Source: Mucilaginibacter sp. OK283 (GTDB lineage: Bacteria; Bacteroidota; Bacteroidia; Sphingobacteriales; Sphingobacteriaceae). From it: 64,000 nucleotides of DNA. The translations under genes and the position numbers were made by a program. The notes below the pieces were generated by a model. That model searched no databases. It worked only from the letters and a program-made list of their open reading frames with translations, and was not told where the DNA came from. Each line of letters opens with the position of its first letter. Position 1 is the first letter of the stretch. The DNA lies in NCBI RefSeq assembly GCF_900110415.1, contig NZ_FODR01000003.1, positions 558,001-622,000 of the forward strand, written 5' to 3'. Positions 1 through 9,389 of this stretch are shown in pieces.

Positions 1-134
1 AGGGACATACAATTTCTTTGTTCAGAAATAACAGAACTGTAAACGAGAGCTTAGAGGTCTGTCTAAATTGGGTTCGCTAATGTTTTTGATACAGCTAATG
101 AAGAGACAATGACGTATATGGCATGGCGGCGACG

Positions 135-308
135 ACTCACCCCGGCTACGCTGCGCTGGCCGACCCTCTCTCCGGCTGAAGCTGCAAAGAGGGTTTATTA
201 TTTAAAGAAGTTTTATAGTCAGGCATTTACATCGGAATGGTTTCCCAAACCCTCTTTGCGGCTTCAGCCGGAGAGAGGGTGGTCGGGCGTAGCCTCGACC
301 GGGTGAGT
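135..308. repeat. Long inverted repeat, MITE-like
   Basis: Two arms of about 62 bp (135-196 and 247-308) are near-perfect reverse complements around a 50-bp spacer. The arms are GC-rich, unlike the surrounding AT-rich spacer, and each carries an ACTCACCC end and a CTCTCTCCGGCTGAAGC core. The arms also lie inside two short open frames that have no protein-like features, so I read this as a repeat and not as coding DNA. A 9-bp CAATGACGT lies on both sides (108-116, 370-378), which could be a target duplication or chance. No transposase is adjacent. Confidence 0.75.
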
Positions 309-390
309 TGTAGCCTGCGTTCAAACGAATGTTTATGTAAATTCCGATACGTTATTGGTGGGTATGAAGCAATGACGTTTTTTTATTTTT

Positions 391-459
391 CAGACAGCTT
401 ATTTCAGACAGCTTATTAAAAGAAAACGTCGCCTCATTATAAAAATGCAGGCGGCGTTT
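391..459 (-). terminator. Tandem 14-mer and terminator hairpin of the porin operon
   Basis: A 14-bp unit beginning CAGACAGCTTATT is repeated in tandem at 391-418. Next to it, 424-459 forms an 11-bp stem (AAACGTCGCCT against AGGCGGCGTTT, one G-T pair) just past the stop codon of the leftward gene. On the minus strand the stem is followed by a T-rich run, as expected for an intrinsic terminator. Confidence 0.55.
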
Positions 460-476
460 GCTATATATTACATTTC

Positions 477-1955
477 TTAAAACGCGTAACCCAATGTCAG
501 GAATGCGTTATTGTTGGTCTTTTTCAAATTGGCTCCGGGGCTGCCTGTACCTATTTCATAGGGGTAAACTGTTTGGTTGCCGCTTAAATGCGCATAAGTG
601 GCATCAACATAATAGCTACCAAAGCGTACACCAATACCACCAGTTACGGTTTTAATATCGCTGCCGTTGGTTTTTAGCGGGCTACCTTGTATGCCATAAC
701 CGCCGCGCAGGTAAAACATGCTGTTCAGGCGTGCCTCGGCGCCTATATGCGCGTTTACAGTTGAGCGGTACAAGGCTTTTATATTGCTGTTATCAAAATC
801 GGCGCTATAGCTGTCGTTGCTGCTGATGTGGGTAGTAGTGTAATCAATATAATCCACATCGCCCGATATGAAGCCGTATTTGCCTATAAAAATGGCAGCA
901 CCGCCGGTTAATTTTAAGGGAGAGCGCATGTTATAGGATAGAGGATACTCTACCGGGCCGTTTTTAAAGCTGCTGTTATTGGCAAAGTTGGTGTTTAGGC
1001 CTTCGGAGTACGAGTCGTCAATGGTATAATAGGTAGGTGATGTAAAGGTAAAGCCCAAACGTAAGGCGTTAACAGGTTTATAAATTACCCCCAGCTTAAC
1101 ATTAGCGCCAGAGCCCTTGGTAACCTGGTCTTGAACAAAATTGGAATTAAAGCCAACATTTGTGCCTATATTGTTAACCAGAATATTTGCTGTACCTGTT
1201 TCGTTGAACACGTTATAGGAATTGTAACGGATGTCGGAAAAAGATACTCCCAATCCCAAATATAGCTTGTTGCTGTAGTTGGCGCCAAATGCCAGGTTAA
1301 CTTCCGATTGCCCGCCGGTACGGATGGTGTTATTTAATTGATTTACAGTTCCAAATGCATTTCTGCGATATTCGCTGCCGCCGCCGGTGGTGGCATAGCT
1401 ATCTATCAGGTTTTGTTGGTAGGCCCAGTCATCCAACCCACTATCGCTTAGCTGGCCGTTTGAATTGGCAATTCCCGCGTAATAGTCGCCTATGGAGTTG
1501 CTTGTGTTTTTACCGCCGTAGGTAATGTTTTCATAAAAATTATTGGTACGGCTGTATGCTGCGCCGTAGTTGATACTTAGCCATCCTTTGGTTTTATCAC
1601 GGCCTTTTGGCGTGCTCAGCCGCTGGTAAATTACAACCGAGGCGTTGCTGAAATTCAGGTTGCTTTTGCTATCGGTATTAAACTGGGCAAGGTAGGTTGA
1701 ATTTACTTTCGACCCATCAAACTCAGGCGTAATGCTTGCCTCAGAGTGGGTAAAAAAGCCCAAACCTGCAGGGTTACCGCTGATAGAGCTCAAATCGCCG
1801 CCAATAGCTGTCCCCGCGTTCCCTATTCCTTTGATGCGTGATGTTGAACCTGTTTGAAAGGTGCTGAAGCGAATAGCATCCTGCGAATATTGCGCAAAAC
1901 TATCTTTAGTAATTGCTACTATAGCAATCACACTAAGTAAATATTTAATCTTCAT
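477..1955 (-). CDS. OmpP1/FadL/TodX-family outer membrane protein
   Basis: The 492-aa product starts with a signal peptide ending near SFAQ (residues 1-21). The mature N-terminus has a pattern seen in Bacteroidota OmpP1/FadL-like proteins: RIKGIGNAGTAIGGD followed by a GNPAGLGF motif. The rest has alternating aromatic beta-strands and ends in an aromatic residue (GYAF), typical of an outer-membrane beta-barrel. The family includes long-chain fatty acid and hydrophobic compound transporters, but the substrate here is unknown. It is the second gene of a leftward pair, 18 bp after the Gly/Tyr-rich lipoprotein gene, so the two are probably co-transcribed. Confidence 0.85.
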   Translation of the reverse strand: MKIKYLLSVIAIVAITKDSFAQYSQDAIRFSTFQTGSTSRIKGIGNAGTAIGGDLSSISGNPAGLGFFTHSEASITPEFDGSKVNSTYLAQFNTDSKSNLNFSNASVVIYQRLSTPKGRDKTKGWLSINYGAAYSRTNNFYENITYGGKNTSNSIGDYYAGIANSNGQLSDSGLDDWAYQQNLIDSYATTGGGSEYRRNAFGTVNQLNNTIRTGGQSEVNLAFGANYSNKLYLGLGVSFSDIRYNSYNVFNETGTANILVNNIGTNVGFNSNFVQDQVTKGSGANVKLGVIYKPVNALRLGFTFTSPTYYTIDDSYSEGLNTNFANNSSFKNGPVEYPLSYNMRSPLKLTGGAAIFIGKYGFISGDVDYIDYTTTHISSNDSYSADFDNSNIKALYRSTVNAHIGAEARLNSMFYLRGGYGIQGSPLKTNGSDIKTVTGGIGVRFGSYYVDATYAHLSGNQTVYPYEIGTGSPGANLKKTNNNAFLTLGYAF

Positions 1956-1973
1956 AGATTTAAGCTGATAAAA

Positions 1974-2894
1974 TTATGGTCTAACTGGTCTGCCGCCGCC
2001 ACCGCCGCCGCCACTGTTACCGCCGCCACCTGAACTTGAAGATGATGGCGATGGGGCAGGAGATGGTGAAGAGCGCTCAACACTTTGGGTTTGTGGCCTG
2101 GTATCTTGTTGCCTTACAGGGCGTGAATCGCGCGAGTAACTGGTATTGCTGTTGTTTGAATTGCCGCGGGTAATAGTACCATCGGTTGTTCTGTTTGCAC
2201 GGCCGCCAGGTATATAACCAATACCGGTACGCGTAGGCGAGCCTGCACCTACCGGACGGGCAGTACGGGTAAATGAACTTGGCGTGTAACCACGGCCGCT
2301 AAACGGACTGCCGGTACCGCGCACAGGGCGCGGCGTACCTGATGAAGCATAACCCCCACGGCCATAACCGCTGCCGTATCCATAACCGCCGCCATAAAGG
2401 CCACCGTATCCATAACCGCCGCCGAAACCGCCGTAACCATAACCGTACGGGTAGCCATAACCTAAACCGAGGCCCCAGCCGCCACCGTATCCATAACCGA
2501 GACCCCACCCGCCGTAGGCGTAGGGAGAGTAACCATAACCATAAGGGCCATAATTAAAGCCCAAGCTAAAACCGCCGTTGTAATAGGGGTTGCTGTAGCC
2601 GTAATATAAATTATCATAATAACTAAACGGAGAGTAATAACTGAAACGGTTTATCCGCGATGCATAATCATCGTAGTAAAAATAATCGTCGTCATCTTCC
2701 TGCTGCACTTGTTGGTTATCAGCATCAGTTTGGTTGTAAACAGGCTGCACGGCATAAATAGGCTCATCTCCTGCCTTCGCATTCGAAAAGTATACATCGT
2801 CGTTACTGGCAGTGGTGGCGAGTTTTTGAGTGGAGCAGGAACTCAGTGCCAGGGCGCTGATGAGAAAAATTCCTATTGCAATATTCCGTTTCAT
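1974..2894 (-). CDS. Gly/Tyr-rich putative lipoprotein
   Basis: The start at 2894 gives a lipoprotein signal peptide with lipobox LSSC (Cys about residue 20); an upstream in-frame start at 3002 would bury the signal and overlap the proS start region. The 306-aa product has an acidic stretch ([13 protein letters not shown]), then about 90 residues of GY-rich repeats (GYGYGG units), then a Ser/Thr/Arg-rich region, a poly-Ser run and a poly-Gly tail ending RPVRP. No catalytic domain is visible. Such composition suggests a disordered or self-assembling envelope protein. It is first in a probable operon with the OmpP1-like porin and divergent from proS. Confidence 0.75.
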   Translation of the reverse strand: MKRNIAIGIFLISALALSSCSTQKLATTASNDDVYFSNAKAGDEPIYAVQPVYNQTDADNQQVQQEDDDDYFYYDDYASRINRFSYYSPFSYYDNLYYGYSNPYYNGGFSLGFNYGPYGYGYSPYAYGGWGLGYGYGGGWGLGLGYGYPYGYGYGGFGGGYGYGGLYGGGYGYGSGYGRGGYASSGTPRPVRGTGSPFSGRGYTPSSFTRTARPVGAGSPTRTGIGYIPGGRANRTTDGTITRGNSNNSNTSYSRDSRPVRQQDTRPQTQSVERSSPSPAPSPSSSSSGGGGNSGGGGGGGRPVRP

Positions 2895-2938
2895 ATGCAG
2901 GTTTGTAAAAGTTCGGGTTCGAATAAGTTTTAAATTTA

Positions 2939-2946
2939 TAAATTTG
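2939..2946 (+). promoter_or_regulatory. Candidate proS promoter (-7 element)
   Basis: TAAATTTG matches the Bacteroidota -7 consensus TAnnTTTG, 49 bp before the chosen proS start. No convincing -33 TTTG lies at the right distance, so this rests on one element. Confidence 0.35.
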
Positions 2947-2994
2947 GGCGCAATATACAATAATTGCAAAGTCAAAAATTCTATTCCAATCAAT

Positions 2995-4467
2995 ATGAGC
3001 AAAGGTGTTATCAGTAAAGACGAAGATTATTCGCAATGGTTTAACGACTTAGTAATTAAATCTGACATGGCCGAATATTCGCCGGTTAGGGGCTGCATGA
3101 TCATTAAACCGTACGGCTATTCTATATGGGAAAAAATACAGGCCGTGCTTGACGGCATGTTTAAAGATACAGGGCATAGCAATGCCTATTTTCCGCTGTT
3201 AATACCCAAATCCTTTTTCAGCAAAGAGGCCAGCCACGTTGATGGTTTTGCCAAGGAGTGCGCTGTTGTTACCCACTACCGCCTTAAAAACGATGGTAAT
3301 GGCAATATTATAGTTGATGAGGACGCTAAGCTCGAAGAAGAGCTGATCATTCGCCCTACGTCAGAAACCATTATCTGGAATACTTACAAAGGCTGGATCC
3401 AGTCATACCGCGATTTGCCTATCCTGGTTAACCAATGGGCCAACGTAATGCGCTGGGAAATGCGTACCCGTTTGTTTTTGCGCACCAGCGAGTTTTTATG
3501 GCAGGAAGGCCACACCGCCCACGCTACAGCCGAGGAAGCGATAGCCGAAACCGAGCAAATGCTGAACGTATATGCCGATTTTGCCGAAAACTGGATGGCG
3601 CTACCGGTAGTAAAAGGCCGTAAAACAGCTAACGAGCGTTTTGCAGGTGCTTTAGATACTTATTGCATTGAGGCTTTGATGCAGGATGGTAAGGCCTTAC
3701 AAGCAGGTACATCGCACTTTTTAGGGCAGAATTTTGCCAAGGCTTTTGATGTAAAATTTACCACCCGCGATAACAAACAGGATTTTGTTTGGGCAACCTC
3801 ATGGGGGGTGTCAACCCGTTTGATAGGGGCTTTAATTATGGCCCATAGTGACGATGCCGGGCTGGTATTGCCACCAAAGCTGGCGCCTATACAAGTTGTA
3901 GTTGTGCCTATTTACAAGCACCAGGAAGAGCTTGACAATATATCGGCTTATGTAGATTCTTTAAAGAAAGAACTAAAGGCCAAAGGTATTTCTGTGAAGT
4001 TTGATAACCGCGATACCCATCGCCCCGGAGCAAAATTTGCCGAGTACGAGTTGAAGGGCGTTCCCTTGCGCGTAGCCATTGGCAGCCGCGATATGACAAA
4101 CGGAACCGTTGAACTGGCCCGCCGCGACACCAAAACCAAGAATACCGTTAACCAGGAAGGTTTGGCCCAGCATATTGAAGCTTTGTTAGAAGAAATTCAG
4201 AACAATATCTATAAAAAAGCTTTTGATTTCCGCGCCGAAAACATGACCGAGGTTGATACCTACGACGAGTTTAAACGCATGCTGGATGAACAACCAGGCT
4301 TTTTAAGCGCCCACTGGGACGGAACACCGGAGACCGAGCAAAAAATAAAAGAGGAAACTAAAGCGACAATCCGTTGCATACCTTTGGATAATAAACAGGA
4401 AGAGGGGAAGTGTATCCTTACCGGTAAGCCCTCTACGCAACGAGTTTTGTTTGCCCGGGCATATTAG
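2995..4467 (+). CDS. proS: Prolyl-tRNA synthetase, short (type 3, archaeal/eukaryotic-like)
   Basis: This enzyme charges tRNA-Pro with proline in the cytoplasm. The 490-aa product beginning [16 protein letters not shown] has the class II core (motif 2 region around [24 protein letters not shown] without breaking, with the RPTSET motif earlier), an anticodon-binding domain (about 280-390, containing VVVVPIYK) and a C-terminal zinc-binding-like domain ending in ARAY. It lacks the editing insertion of the long bacterial form, matching the roughly 480-500 aa type 3 enzymes common in Bacteroidota. The longer frame from 2830 runs back through the divergent lipoprotein start, so I chose 2995. A long palindromic repeat begins 3 bp after the stop. 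Confidence 0.95.
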   Translation: MSKGVISKDEDYSQWFNDLVIKSDMAEYSPVRGCMIIKPYGYSIWEKIQAVLDGMFKDTGHSNAYFPLLIPKSFFSKEASHVDGFAKECAVVTHYRLKNDGNGNIIVDEDAKLEEELIIRPTSETIIWNTYKGWIQSYRDLPILVNQWANVMRWEMRTRLFLRTSEFLWQEGHTAHATAEEAIAETEQMLNVYADFAENWMALPVVKGRKTANERFAGALDTYCIEALMQDGKALQAGTSHFLGQNFAKAFDVKFTTRDNKQDFVWATSWGVSTRLIGALIMAHSDDAGLVLPPKLAPIQVVVVPIYKHQEELDNISAYVDSLKKELKAKGISVKFDNRDTHRPGAKFAEYELKGVPLRVAIGSRDMTNGTVELARRDTKTKNTVNQEGLAQHIEALLEEIQNNIYKKAFDFRAENMTEVDTYDEFKRMLDEQPGFLSAHWDGTPETEQKIKEETKATIRCIPLDNKQEEGKCILTGKPSTQRVLFARAY

Positions 4468-4470
4468 AAG

Positions 4471-4553
4471 AGTCCATAGTCGATGGTCGATAGTCCATAG
4501 CTATGAAATAATTTAATTTTTACTATGGTCCATAGACTATCGACTATGGACTG
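4471..4553. repeat. CCATAG/CTATGG-type intergenic hairpin repeat
   Basis: Arms at 4471-4504 and 4522-4553 are built from shuffled units such as GTCCATAG, TCGATGG and CTATGGAC and fold back on each other over about 30 bp. The same unit family recurs at 10578-10713, 62752-62912 (a GTTCATGG variant) and 63449-63484. Here it fills almost the whole spacer between proS and the next gene and could act as an mRNA end or stability element. Confidence 0.75.
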
Positions 4554-4570
4554 TGCTTACAGCACACACC

Positions 4571-5722
4571 ATGAAATTCGCAACTAAAGCAATACACGCA
4601 GGGCAGGAGCCCGATCCAACCACCGGTGCTATCATGACGCCGATATACCAGACATCTACCTATTGGCAAAAATCGCCGGGGGATAATAAGGGATATGAAT
4701 ACTCGCGTGGTACCAACCCAACCCGTAAAGCGCTTGAGGGCTGTTTGGCCGCATTGGAAAATGTCGAATTTGGCCTGGCTTTTTCAAGCGGAATGGGCGC
4801 CACAGACGCCGTGATGAAATTATTACAGCCCGGCGACGAGGTGATTACCGGGAATGACCTGTATGGAGGCTCGTACCGGATTTTTACAAAAATTTATGCT
4901 CACTATGGCATTAAGTTTCATTTTTTGGATCTGTCTGATCCCGAAATTGTTGCTGAGTACACCAACTCATACACCAAACTGGTTTGGATAGAAACGCCTA
5001 CCAACCCAACTATGCAAATTGTGGATATTGAGGCTATAGGCAAAATAACCAAAGAGAAAAATTTGCTGTTTGTGGTAGATAATACCTTTGCCTCGCCATA
5101 CCTGCAAAACCCTATCGACCTTGGGGCCGACCTGGTAATGCACTCTGTAACCAAATATATTGGCGGCCACAGCGATGTGGTAATGGGTGCCCTGATGACG
5201 AACGACGAGGACCTGTACAAAAGGCTTTGGTTTATTTACAACGCCTGTGGTGCCACACCCGGCCCAATGGACAGTTTCCTGGTGCTCAGGGGTATTAAAA
5301 CCCTACACCTGCGCATGAAGGCACATTGTGAAAATGGTCGCCTGGTGGCCGAGTTTCTGAAAACACACCCCAAAGTCGAGAAAATTTACTGGCCGGGCTT
5401 TACCGACCATCCAAATCATGAAGTTGCCAAAAAGCAGATGCGCGATTTTGGCGGCATGATCTCTATTGTACTGAAAGATGCCGACCTGCAGGAAACTTTC
5501 CGTATTGCTTCATCATTTAAAGTATTTGCCCTTGCCGAGTCATTAGGCGGTGTAGAGTCCCTGATTAACCACCCCGTAAGCATGACGCACGGTTCTATCC
5601 CCAAAGCCGAACGCGAAAAAGCCGGCGTGGTTGATAACCTGCTGCGTTTAAGCGTAGGGGTTGAGGATATTGAAGATTTACTGGAAGACATAAAGCAGGC
5701 GCTTAGCCCCCTAACCCCCTAA
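4571..5722 (+). CDS. Cystathionine gamma-synthase/lyase family PLP enzyme
   Basis: A 383-aa Cys/Met-metabolism PLP-dependent enzyme, acting on homocysteine/cysteine-type substrates in trans-sulfuration or methionine synthesis. The N-terminus ([19 protein letters not shown]) and the tetramer/PLP motifs ([20 protein letters not shown]) are typical of the family. The PLP lysine lies in [11 protein letters not shown] (K195). Lyase, synthase and methionine gamma-lyase activities cannot be separated from sequence alone; no partner gene nearby decides it. The start at 4571 is chosen over 4553 because family proteins begin at MKFATKAIH and because upstream DNA is repeat. Its last codons (SPLTP) lie within a C-rich repeat unit, so the stop codon was apparently supplied by that element. 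Confidence 0.85.
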   Translation: MKFATKAIHAGQEPDPTTGAIMTPIYQTSTYWQKSPGDNKGYEYSRGTNPTRKALEGCLAALENVEFGLAFSSGMGATDAVMKLLQPGDEVITGNDLYGGSYRIFTKIYAHYGIKFHFLDLSDPEIVAEYTNSYTKLVWIETPTNPTMQIVDIEAIGKITKEKNLLFVVDNTFASPYLQNPIDLGADLVMHSVTKYIGGHSDVVMGALMTNDEDLYKRLWFIYNACGATPGPMDSFLVLRGIKTLHLRMKAHCENGRLVAEFLKTHPKVEKIYWPGFTDHPNHEVAKKQMRDFGGMISIVLKDADLQETFRIASSFKVFALAESLGGVESLINHPVSMTHGSIPKAEREKAGVVDNLLRLSVGVEDIEDLLEDIKQALSPLTP

Positions 5723-5790
5723 AGGGGGAACGATAGTTCGGTATGTTAGATCAATTAAAAGCATCCCCTTTAGGGGACGGGAGGGGCTTG
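5705..5790. repeat. CCCCTAA/TTAGGGG inverted repeat, copy 1
   Basis: Left unit 5705-5730 (CCCCCTAACCCCCTAAAGGG) and right unit 5764-5790 (TCCCCTTTAGGGGACGGG) form an inverted pair. The left unit encodes the last residues and stop of the PLP enzyme, and the right unit encodes residues 8-16 of the next protein. A second copy lies inside that next gene at 6154-6237. Confidence 0.8.
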
Positions 5791-6621
5791 GAGGCTTTGC
5801 AATCCTTCCTCGACGCTAAAGTTGCCCAGTACAACCGCCCCGAATTTATTGAGAACGACCCTATAGTTATCCCGCATATGTTCAGCAAAAAGCAGGATAT
5901 CGAGATCATGGGTTTTTGGGCAGCTACCCTGGCCTGGGGGCAGCGGGTTACCATCATCAAAAAGTGTCGGGAACTAATAACCTTGATGGATGGGGCACCC
6001 TATGATTTTATCATCAACCACGAAGAGCCCGATCTTAAAAAGCTGCTGAGCTTTAAGCACCGCACTTTTAACGATATCGATACACTGTACTTCATCAGCT
6101 TTTTTAGGTATCATTATGAAAATTTTGATTCGCTGGAGGATGCATTTATGCCGAAGCCCCCTAACCCCCTGAAGGGGGAACAAGCGGCTAAATTTCCTAA
6201 TCAAGGAACTCCCCCTTCAGGGGGCTGGGGGGCCGAAGATCATCTCAATCACTTCCGTTCCTATTTCTTTTCGCTGCCCGATTATCCGCATCGCACAAAA
6301 AAGCATGTATCCTCGCCTTCGCAAAAATCAACCTGTAAAAGGATCAATATGTTTTTGCGTTGGATGGTTCGTAAAGACGACAACGGTGTGGATTTCGGCA
6401 TCTGGAACCGTATCAAACCTGCCGACCTGATTTGTCCGCTCGATCTGCATGTAGACAGGGTTTCCCGCAAACTGCTGCTCATCACCAGAAAACAAACCGA
6501 TTGGCAAACCGCGCTTGAACTAACAGAACGATTGAGGGAGTTTGATCCGCTCGACCCGGTGAAGTATGATTTTGCCCTGTTTGGTTTGGGCATTGAGGAA
6601 CGGTGGGGCGTGCAGTTTTAA
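5743..6621 (+). CDS. TIGR02757 (DUF2400) family protein with in-frame repeat inserts
   Basis: The 292-aa product matches the Bacteroidota/other TIGR02757 family of unknown function: FLDAKVAQYNRPEFIENDPIV at the N-terminus, an IMGFWAATLAWGQR segment, and a C-terminal WNRIKPADLICPLDLHVDR plus YDFALFGLGI. Members are usually nearer 255-260 aa. The extra length is explained by two inserts encoded by repeat DNA: ASPLGDGRGLEAL near residues 7-19, and a Pro/Gly-rich stretch at about 137-165. Both inserts keep the frame open, so the gene may still be functional. The gene is 20 bp downstream of the PLP enzyme and could be co-transcribed with it. Confidence 0.8.
   Translation: MLDQLKASPLGDGRGLEALQSFLDAKVAQYNRPEFIENDPIVIPHMFSKKQDIEIMGFWAATLAWGQRVTIIKKCRELITLMDGAPYDFIINHEEPDLKKLLSFKHRTFNDIDTLYFISFFRYHYENFDSLEDAFMPKPPNPLKGEQAAKFPNQGTPPSGGWGAEDHLNHFRSYFFSLPDYPHRTKKHVSSPSQKSTCKRINMFLRWMVRKDDNGVDFGIWNRIKPADLICPLDLHVDRVSRKLLLITRKQTDWQTALELTERLREFDPLDPVKYDFALFGLGIEERWGVQF
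6154..6237. repeat. CCCCTAA/TTAGGGG inverted repeat, copy 2, inside a CDS
   Basis: A left unit (about 6154-6180, CCCCCTAACCCCCTGAAGGG) and a right unit (about 6209-6237, CTCCCCCTTCAGGGGGCTGG) flank a 28-bp spacer. The whole element is translated in frame as a Pro/Gly-rich insert of about 29 residues in the TIGR02757 protein. Confidence 0.8.
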
Positions 6622-6630
6622 GCCCTCATT

Positions 6631-7056
6631 TTAATTCGCCGCCTTTTTGATCCCAAAATCTATCAAGGTTATCTCGTCTCTTCTTATCTTTCTGCCTTTT
6701 AATTCCTCATAAAAACCGATGATGTCGCTTTTTTTGATGCCTGATTTACTAAGCGCATATGCCCATTTTATAACTGCAATTTCCCGGTTGGTAGCATAAA
6801 TGTTATCTTTTGTACTTGCACCCGTTTGAATCCTTTGGCCATCATATTCATGGCCTTTTATAGGTGTCCAAAAATCAAACCTGCCACCATCTTTTGATTC
6901 GGCTAAAATTTTGCTTTTAACGTCTGCAGTAATAGTTGTAGAAGTATCCGTGTCATTTGTTTGGGCAAAAGCCGTTGTTATGGTTGTTAAAAGACCAATG
7001 GTAACGATTGTTTTCAGGAGGTGTTTAAATATCACCTTTTTATGGATGTTACTCAT
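6631..7056 (-). CDS. Small secreted protein of unknown function
   Basis: The 141-aa product has a positively charged N-terminus (MSNIHKKVIFKHLLK), a hydrophobic segment and an AFAQ cleavage site, so it is probably exported. The mature part is polar (ESKDGGRFDFWTPIKGHEYDG) with a C-terminal helix-rich segment (REIAVIKWAYALSKSGIKKSDI). I do not recognise the family. It ends 9 bp from the convergent TIGR02757 gene and has its own promoter-like element upstream. Confidence 0.65.
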   Translation of the reverse strand: MSNIHKKVIFKHLLKTIVTIGLLTTITTAFAQTNDTDTSTTITADVKSKILAESKDGGRFDFWTPIKGHEYDGQRIQTGASTKDNIYATNREIAVIKWAYALSKSGIKKSDIIGFYEELKGRKIRRDEITLIDFGIKKAAN

Positions 7057-7076
7057 ACTGCTTAGTTTTTAAAATA

Positions 7077-7084
7077 CAAAGTTA
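7077..7084 (-). promoter_or_regulatory. Bacteroidota-type promoter of the small secreted protein
   Basis: On the minus strand TAACTTTG fits TAnnTTTG exactly, 20 bp before the ATG at 7056. A TTG lies about 21 bp further upstream, a plausible -33 element. Confidence 0.5.
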
Positions 7085-7412
7085 AATACAATCTAACGGT
7101 TGTGGCAATGCGATTTTATTGATTTTAACGAGTTAATTTTCTTGCTATCATTCTGATAAAACCTATCAAAATGATAGGTTTTTCGATATTTATAAATTCG
7201 TATATTTTACAGTTAATTATCTGTAATACAGATTTTTAGTTTTTATAATCGCCCTGTAGGCATATGTTTTGAATACGAGGGTTCGTTATTAAAAACAGTT
7301 TATGGCGATAGTATTTCTTTGTTGCGGCGGTCAATATTCAAAGTGGCTGCAAAAAAAATTCCTGGCAACAGTATTGTCACCTTTTCAATCCCCTAATTTT
7401 TTTATTTATTAA
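7085..7412. other. Spacer upstream of kup with a perfect hairpin
   Basis: No gene is visible. The clear structure is 7158-7182, two perfect 11-bp arms (AAAACCTATCA and TGATAGGTTTT) around an AAA loop followed by Ts. It looks like an intrinsic terminator or an attenuator. I could not match the rest to a known riboswitch. Confidence 0.5.
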
Positions 7413-9380
7413 ATGAACTCACACGTTAAGCACCTCACATTTGCGGGCATGATTGTTACGCTCGGTATCATTTTTGGCGATATCGGTACCTCCCCGCTAT
7501 ATGTATTTCAAACCCTGCTGGTTGAAGGCGGGAAAGTAAATCCGGCCCTGGTTTTAGGCTCCATTTCTTGCATCTTTTGGACGCTTACCTTGCAAACCAC
7601 CTTTAAATACATTGTGATAACCCTACAGGCCGACAATAAGGGCGAGGGTGGCATTTTCTCTTTGTATGCCCTGGTAAGGCGCTACGGCAAGTGGCTGGCT
7701 ATCCCGGCTATTATAGGCGCAGGCACCTTGCTTGCTGACGGTATAATTACGCCACCAATATCTGTAACTTCAGCTATTGAAGGATTGAACCTGGTACCTT
7801 ATTTTTCGGATGTTATCATTCCTGGTAATAACCTTATTTTGATTATAGTAATTGCGATAATTATACTGCTTTTCTTTTTCCAACAGTTTGGCACCAAAGT
7901 GGTTGGTTCGGCTTTTGGTCCTATTATGCTAATGTGGTTTTTGATGCTTGGCATTTTAGGCAGCATCCAGGTGATGCATTCTCCTGGTATATTCAAAGCG
8001 TTGAATCCTTACTATGGTGCGCGCTTACTAATGGATCATCCCAAAGGGTTTTGGTTATTGGGCGCGGTTTTTTTGTGTACCACTGGTGCCGAAGCTTTAT
8101 ACTCCGATTTGGGCCATTGTGGTCGCAAAAATATCCAGGTAAGCTGGATATTTGTTAAAACCACGCTGGTTATTAACTACCTTGGTCAGGGTGCATGGGT
8201 ATTGGCGCAGGCACCAAACAAGAATTTTACAGGCGTAAATCCATTCTTCGAGATAGTGCCTCACCAGTTCCTGATCCCGAGTATTGCATTAGCTACTATG
8301 GCTACTATTATTGCCAGCCAGGCTTTAATCAGCGGGTCGTTTACACTAATCAGCGAGGCGGTGAGCATGAACTTCTGGCCGCGCATTACTATCAAATATC
8401 CATCTAACATTCGCGGACAGATTTATATCCCCAGCATCAACTGGATACTTTGTGTAGGTTGTATCCTGGTATCGTTGTATTTTAAAACATCAAGTGCCAT
8501 GACCGCTGCTTACGGCTTTAGTATCACCATTGCAATGCTAAGTACTACCGTTTTAATGTACTATTTTATGCGCTATGTTAAACACTGGCCGGTGTGGTTG
8601 GTCACTATTATTTTGTGTCTGTTTTTAACCGTTGAGTTCTCGTTTTTTGTAGCCAATGCGGTTAAAATAGTTAAAAGGTTATTCTTTGTAGGCTTTGAAG
8701 TTGGGTTGATATTTACCATGTATGTTTGGTTCAGGGCGAGGAAGATTAATAACCGTTTCCTGCATTTTGTAGATATTAAAGAAAAATTACCCCTGTTAAA
8801 TGCACTTAGTGCCGATACTACCGTAAATAAATACGCTACACATTTAATCTATCTAACTAAAGCTAATAACAGCAAACAGATAGAAGAAAAGATCATTTAC
8901 TCCATTATGAGCCGCCGCCCTAAACGTGCTGATACCTATTGGTTTGTGCACATTGAACGTACAGACGAGCCATACACCATGGAGTATAGTGTTGACCATA
9001 TTGAGCCCGGTAAGGTTATTCGTATCGAATATCGTTTAGGTTTCAGGATTCAGCCGCGGGTAAATGTGCTGTTCCGCAACGTGGTTGAGGATATGGTGAA
9101 ACGTAAGGAAATTGATATTGCCAGCAAGTACCCATCCCTTAACGAATATCATATCCCGGCCGATTTCAGGTTTGTAATTATGGAAAAATTCCTGAGCTAT
9201 AATAACCTGTTCAGCGTGAGCGAAGGGTTTATCCTGAACAGCTACTTCGCCATTAAAAAGCTGGCCCAGTCAGAAGCCAAAGCCTTTGGTTTGGATACCA
9301 GCGAAACCCGCATTGAAAAAATACCGCTGGTGGTTAAGCCGGTGAGTAATTTGCATTTGAAGAGGGTAGAGGCGGTATAG
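7413..9380 (+). CDS. kup: Kup-type low-affinity potassium transporter
   Basis: A 655-aa integral inner-membrane K+ uptake protein (H+ symport in studied members). The N-terminus carries the diagnostic ALGIIFGDIGTSPLY-type segment (here LGIIFGDIGTSPLYVFQTLL). About 12 membrane segments span residues 10-430, including GAGTLLADGIITPPISVTSA and a GAEALYSDLGHCG motif. A soluble C-terminal region of about 200 residues follows. Length fits the family (about 620-680). It stands alone; the downstream gene is convergent across a long hairpin repeat. Confidence 0.95.
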   Translation: MNSHVKHLTFAGMIVTLGIIFGDIGTSPLYVFQTLLVEGGKVNPALVLGSISCIFWTLTLQTTFKYIVITLQADNKGEGGIFSLYALVRRYGKWLAIPAIIGAGTLLADGIITPPISVTSAIEGLNLVPYFSDVIIPGNNLILIIVIAIIILLFFFQQFGTKVVGSAFGPIMLMWFLMLGILGSIQVMHSPGIFKALNPYYGARLLMDHPKGFWLLGAVFLCTTGAEALYSDLGHCGRKNIQVSWIFVKTTLVINYLGQGAWVLAQAPNKNFTGVNPFFEIVPHQFLIPSIALATMATIIASQALISGSFTLISEAVSMNFWPRITIKYPSNIRGQIYIPSINWILCVGCILVSLYFKTSSAMTAAYGFSITIAMLSTTVLMYYFMRYVKHWPVWLVTIILCLFLTVEFSFFVANAVKIVKRLFFVGFEVGLIFTMYVWFRARKINNRFLHFVDIKEKLPLLNALSADTTVNKYATHLIYLTKANNSKQIEEKIIYSIMSRRPKRADTYWFVHIERTDEPYTMEYSVDHIEPGKVIRIEYRLGFRIQPRVNVLFRNVVEDMVKRKEIDIASKYPSLNEYHIPADFRFVIMEKFLSYNNLFSVSEGFILNSYFAIKKLAQSEAKAFGLDTSETRIEKIPLVVKPVSNLHLKRVEAV

Positions 9381-9389
9381 GTTTTTTGG

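Noticed and set aside
2249..2557. Several frames on both strands inside the GY-rich lipoprotein gene.
   Set aside because: They are shadows of a low-complexity coding sequence, all Arg/His- or Ala/Val-biased, with no independent start signal.
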